Assembly: GCA_015657535.1 (NCBI GenBank) | Contig: JADHZB010000003.1 | Location: forward strand, 1-25,163 | From: Nephromyces sp. MM_2019 | Lineage: Eukaryota; Apicomplexa; Aconoidasida; Nephromycida | Direction of reading: 5' to 3' | Length of the DNA stretch: 25,163 bases | In this document: positions 21,518 through 25,163 of the stretch, in pieces | Position numbering within the stretch: position 1 is the first letter of the stretch | Layout: each line of letters begins with the position of its first letter | Notes under the pieces: model-generated | What the model saw: only the letters and a program-made list of their open reading frames with translations | The model's database searches: none | Told to the model about the DNA's origin: nothing | Translations under genes and position numbers: made by a program

Positions 21518-22448
21518 CATGGTCATCTGCAAGCCAATGAGGCGAGCATTATGCCAGGACTCAAGCTACAGCATAATTTTACTCGTTCCATGGTGGCATG
21601 TAAGTTGTGTGCTTCTGTTACCCCATTATATGAATCCTGATAATAACCCTGGTCAAACTTTTTGCGTATAGTGATGATCTGAGGTACTTTAAGGACAAAA
21701 CGAATAATAAGGCGGAGCGATGCTACGCTACGAGAGCTAAAATGTCCCAAGCCTTTGATGCAGCGGTATTCTGGCATTGACAGGCCGCGTTTTAACTTTT
21801 AATATTTATTTCAAGCTTAGCTCTGCCGCGCTGGCTAGGCCGCTTTAGATATCGCTGGCGATTGGTGGTCATACGCACAATAGATTGCTATGCGATCACA
21901 GACCAAAACCGTGGTGGACGTGCACGCTTGCGTTTGACAGGCAGTAAGTATTCTGCGAAGTGTTGGATTCTGCCATATTAATAAATCTTCATAGGTGGTG
22001 CGATCTTTATGATTTGAAGAAGATCATGCAAGGCAATGATCTTCTTAAGAAAGGCACTGTCATCGTTGACACGCTCATACAAACACTAATCCGCTGAGCT
22101 CATGAGATAGGTACATATTGTCAGTCATGCAGTGATCACAAGGAGTTTTGGTGGAAATAAGAGGATGTCAATTACTATAAAGTTTAGGTTTCGAGGCTCT
22201 GCATAATCATAGAAACCACGTAAAATATTATCTGCAGGATTTTAGAGGAAGACGATAGGCGTAGTATTGGCTGCACGAGTCACCTGATGTTATATCACAG
22301 GATATTGTATTCAGTTCTTTCATCTGGTGGGAAGATACTCTAGTGGGTGCGCTTTCCATCACTTCTGGGGATTTACAAGCATTTAATTCTCTATCTAATG
22401 TCACATAACAGCTTGTTCTATTTCCCTTTGTTTGGCCGTGAGAAACGA
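21518..22448 (+). pseudogene. Integrase zinc-binding and core remnant, copy 3
   Basis: HGHLQANEASIMPGL starting at 21518, then CKLC at 21599-21610, resembles the H.G..KT......M......C..C zinc-binding pattern. GTVIVDTLIQTLI (about 22063-22089) resembles the vvVDrltK..hf strand. SHNSLFYFPLFGREKR (22401-22448) is a good match to the N.S......pf.l.fGR.pR block near the end of the core. The opposite strand at 21523-21777 carries an 84-codon ORF that I regard as a shadow. Confidence 0.48.
22017..22046. repeat. Perfect 11-bp inverted repeat
   Basis: aagaagatcat and atgatcttctt flank an 8-nt loop. It lies in the copy 3 integrase relic, just before the stretch resembling the VVD strand. It could form a small hairpin; no function can be assigned. 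Confidence 0.7.
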
Positions 22449-22990
22449 ATAATGAATGAAGAATTGTTATGCTTACCTGCGCCCATTATACCTGGTCGGT
22501 TTCACAGCTGTGTGCACAAGCCCAGTACTTCAAAAATTCCTTACATGCTTCAAGGTTAACTACCACAGGTTAGCAAATGCAAATATACGGAAGCCGTTTA
22601 ACGATGCTCATTTTAACGTATGTCTGAAACATCTCATGACATTTATCTAGTGTCCACGATTAACGTGTTAATGTCAGCGCTGTTCGAATCATACTTAGTC
22701 GCAACTAAATGACGCTGTTTTACGGACTTTACGAAATTTCACTTCTCTTGGGTGAACTCAACCACCGGTATAGGATACTGATATAACTGCCCACTCAATC
22801 AAAGTTACCATAAGATGTCTGTGAGCCAGTTGCGTGCGTTGGTCCTCTATGATTGTACACAATAGGTAGCATACAGCGCATGAGTTATGCCTCTAGGTGC
22901 CAAAAAATTGGTTCATAAAATTTAACCTATTAGATGGAATACATTCTACATACCTTGAATAGGAAGTGGGTAATTGTATTTGATGAATAA

Positions 22991-23374
22991 ATCCTCCTGC
23001 CTGGCAAGAATTTGTGTGAGTTAAGCGACGCTGACAAAGTGGCATGCGATAAGGACGGCAATGCGCTTCACATTGGTGTGAGCGGTACACGCAAAGCACA
23101 AAATAGAATCGTAGGATCCAAAGAATTCGAATAGTAGTCTGCTAACTTTGATGTTCAGAGTATTGAACTAGCCACACTGTATATTCGAATAAAGCATGCT
23201 TTTTAAACGTGCAACTTTCTGAAGCAGCGTAATAACTTTCATGATGTTGCTGCTATAATCATACGCACGCAGTGTACCGCAGTTGCAATAGAAAACAGTG
23301 CAGAACGCTTTGAGTTTGCTTTTGTGTTCCCGCTGAAGTTCACACGAGAAGAATACATTCCAATTTGGGAATAG
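22991..23374 (+). pseudogene. Integrase C-terminus (GPY/F module) and chromodomain remnant
   Basis: All in one frame with stops at 23132, 23135 and 23204 and a final TAG at 23372. DADKVACDK (from about 23027) resembles the vGD.Vll strand. TRKAQNRIVGSKEF (23087-23128) resembles RKL.pRf.GPf.v. IELATLYIRIKHAF, a stop, then TCNFLK resembles L.LP....iHpvFHvs.LK. The last part, DVAAIII... with FEFAFVF and a final EEYIPIWE (23351-23371), has the spacing of a chromodomain (v..Il..r.....eylv.W.gy....tWE). This is the most continuous relic in the window. Confidence 0.5.
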
Positions 23375-24119
23375 TATGTATAGCAATTATGATATCGTTA
23401 AATAAGGTAAATATAGCTGCATATTCGTAATACATTCGTATAAACTCCCTGCATACAGGGGGCCTTCTCCCCTGCCAAATGTCATAATTAACACGGAGGG
23501 TGAGAGTGCTGTGTTTATCATGAGTGTAACCATTTGATTATCAAGACAAATGATAAGCTTTACTTAGAAGGAAGAAAGGATTGTATATTATATATGCTAG
23601 ACTCATCGCTAGATCATATAATAATTGATGAGGCTAATTGATTGGGCGTCACAACCGCGGGCAACAGTGCAGAAGCTACAAAGGAGAAAGCTTCCATCAT
23701 GTTTTCATGATGGTGTGCCGCGCATTGGCAAACAATAATACTCGGTGAGATGCCAAGAACCTTCAAAGTAAATGTCTGAAAGCCTCGTGATTTATGCATC
23801 AGTTTGATGTTGGGAAGCAATTGATGACTCATTAGCATTGCAAATATAAGCGAAGGCAGCTCCTGCGCACTACCAGTCTGCAACTTGCGTAAGTTGTACA
23901 ATCACTGTATTGTCGGAAGATTCCGTATTCCAGACCACGCAGGAAACGCAGCATAAGCGATTGGGCAAGATTACAGGTTAATTAGCATGTTAGACTACGC
24001 TGGGACTATAGGTACTAGTCAGTCGGTAGAACATACCGTGCGGTTTCATGGAGCCAATAGTACAGAATAACCCGTTACCCTAATTATATTCAAGCTAAAA
24101 GCGGCGCTACTCAAGTGCT
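23375..24119. other. No recognised feature
   Basis: A purine-rich patch (gaaggaagaaagga, about 23568-23581) could be a polypurine tract remnant downstream of the copy 3 relic, but no LTR follows that can be recognised. A 95-codon - strand ORF at 23614-23901 is unlike any family I know. The sequence turns A-rich from about 24200. Confidence 0.35.
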
Positions 24120-24874
24120 TTAAGGTGGTGTAGGATAAAAATAAGATGACGTCTTAGCTTCCACGGAATTATCTGCTATTCTACGCGCAACTTGAACCTG
24201 TTATTGAAATTTCTACAAATTAAGCTAGTCATATTTGCGGCGAGCAAAGCTATGAAAATAAACATATCATCAAATGTCCAAATAGTCCAGGAAAACAAGA
24301 CTTGAATGCATCTAAGAGTAAATAGGATAAAAAACCCTTCAAAGTTACACTATGCGACAAAGAAGCAACCATCACTGTGAGGGAATTAGATGAGTAGCAA
24401 CGCAATGCTTCTAATCAAGAATAGAAAAATTTAGTATGAACTGCAACCCTAACTGCTAACGGCAAAAACGAAGCTACAAACAAAAAAATATCCAATTAAT
24501 CTTAATACAAAATGTACAGCATGCTCACATAGTAGCAAGGCATTATCCCACAGCAAAAATAAACGCAAAAGAATAATTGAAACATGATCTAACAAACCAT
24601 TAACCGGTGCGAATATAATGCTATGCGCAACCAGTCAGAAACTGCTTTTCGCAAGTCCTTGTTCCCAGATAAGTAAAACCAGAAATTCAAATTGAACAAC
24701 AAAAAAAAATCTGCAACCCACATGCAAACATTGAAAAAAATTACTTCCAAGCAAGAAAAGTAGGGTAACGGCTAATTTCGCGGCACTTGAACTTTACAAA
24801 AATTAAGTGGCGATTTCTTATCCAGAGTTTCACATGGTTATCAACAGCACTAACAGCCGCCAACGTAATAGCAA
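24120..24874 (-). CDS. Candidate 3' exons of a WD40-repeat-like gene (partial)
   Basis: Two candidate - strand exons. The first, 24874-24798 (acceptor tttttttgag, donor gtaaag), is open in one phase. It contains LAAVSAVDNHVKLW, which has the spacing of a WD40 blade end (l.aS...D..vklW). The second, 24197-24120, follows an acceptor ending aataacag and reads VQVARRIADNSVEAKT, ending at TAA 24122-24120. The phases are compatible (0 to 0), but other exons may lie between, and the rest of the gene would be beyond the right edge. A-rich composition agrees with a - strand transcript. I do not know which WD40 protein this would be. Confidence 0.3.
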
Positions 24875-25163
24875 CTCAAAAAAATAATATAGGAAGTATA
24901 CCAGAATAAAATAGCGTTACAAATATAAGTACAGATTGGTATGACAAAATTATGTTATGCACTTAAACACGGGTCTAATAATCGTGGAAGAAAAAAATGA
25001 AAAGTCTCAGTGAATAAGCTTAGCACAGCCGTGGCGTTCGAGTGTTTAGCTTAGGGTAGATGAAGTGCAAGACATTGCAAACAGAAAATGTAAAAAGGCC
25101 GCAATAAAAGCCACTCAATGTGATAACGGGAGGCATATAGACAATATATTTCAAAAAAGAACA
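24875..25163. other. Right edge, no supported feature
   Basis: Probably intron or upstream exon of the candidate - strand WD40-like gene. A 38-codon - strand ORF (25136-25020) starts with ATG, but it lacks a recognisable motif and a clear splice context. Confidence 0.25.

Larger units (their letters stand above)
21100..23374 (+). mobile_element. Decayed chromovirus-like element, copy 3 (RNase H, integrase, chromodomain)
   Basis: A second set of RNase H- and integrase-like frames follows copy 2 directly, so the domain order restarts. This suggests two tandem or overlapping relics. From 22991 to 23374 a single frame, with four internal stop codons and a final TAG, carries a GPY/F-like module, the L.LP....H..F..s.LK region and a chromodomain-like end. 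That combination defines chromoviruses within Ty3/gypsy. No terminal repeats could be recognised. Confidence 0.48.

Noticed and set aside
23614..23901. 95-codon - strand ORF as a gene
   Set aside because: No recognisable motif, no splice partners, and it lies beside the relic block where stop-poor stretches occur by chance.

Overview
This is eukaryotic nuclear DNA from an intron-rich, AT-rich organism. Its genes are cut into small exons (42 to 262 nt) by GT-AG introns of 161 to about 1,650 nt, and no long intact ORF is visible. A run of four TTTAGGG-like heptads lies in one intron. TTTAGGG telomeres occur in plants, coccidian apicomplexans and some other protists. A protist, perhaps an alveolate, is my guess, but the sequence does not settle the lineage.

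The best-supported gene fills 832-11069 on the + strand: an 11-exon tRNA (guanine-9 N1) methyltransferase of the TRM10/TRMT10A family. The reconstructed frame is 417 codons plus a TGA stop. Its introns carry a 12-bp repeat array, a 70-bp repeat, a roughly 56-bp minisatellite, the telomere-like heptads, and a tandem duplication that copies a splice donor. Facing it on the - strand, at 18237-15021, is a five-exon, N-terminally incomplete gene for a LAMTOR3/MP1-like roadblock protein (Ragulator complex). The two genes are convergent, with about 4 kb between their stop codons.

The rest is largely a retroelement graveyard. Fragments resembling Ty3/gypsy pol (reverse transcriptase, RNase H, integrase) lie on the + strand at about 11480-13418, 18998-21065 and 21100-23374. 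All are broken by stops and frameshifts. The last copy appears to end in a GPY/F module and a chromodomain, which would make it a chromovirus. These calls rest on alignment by eye of diverged reading frames and need a profile search. At the right edge, 24120-24874 on the - strand holds two candidate exons of another gene, one with a WD40-like signature.

Strand composition agrees with this layout. The + strand is T-rich over the + gene (to about 11 kb), A-rich over the - gene (about 15-18.5 kb) and A-rich again beyond 24.2 kb. The retroelement block at 18.5-24 kb looks less AT-rich than its flanks. No tRNA, rRNA or CRISPR array was seen.
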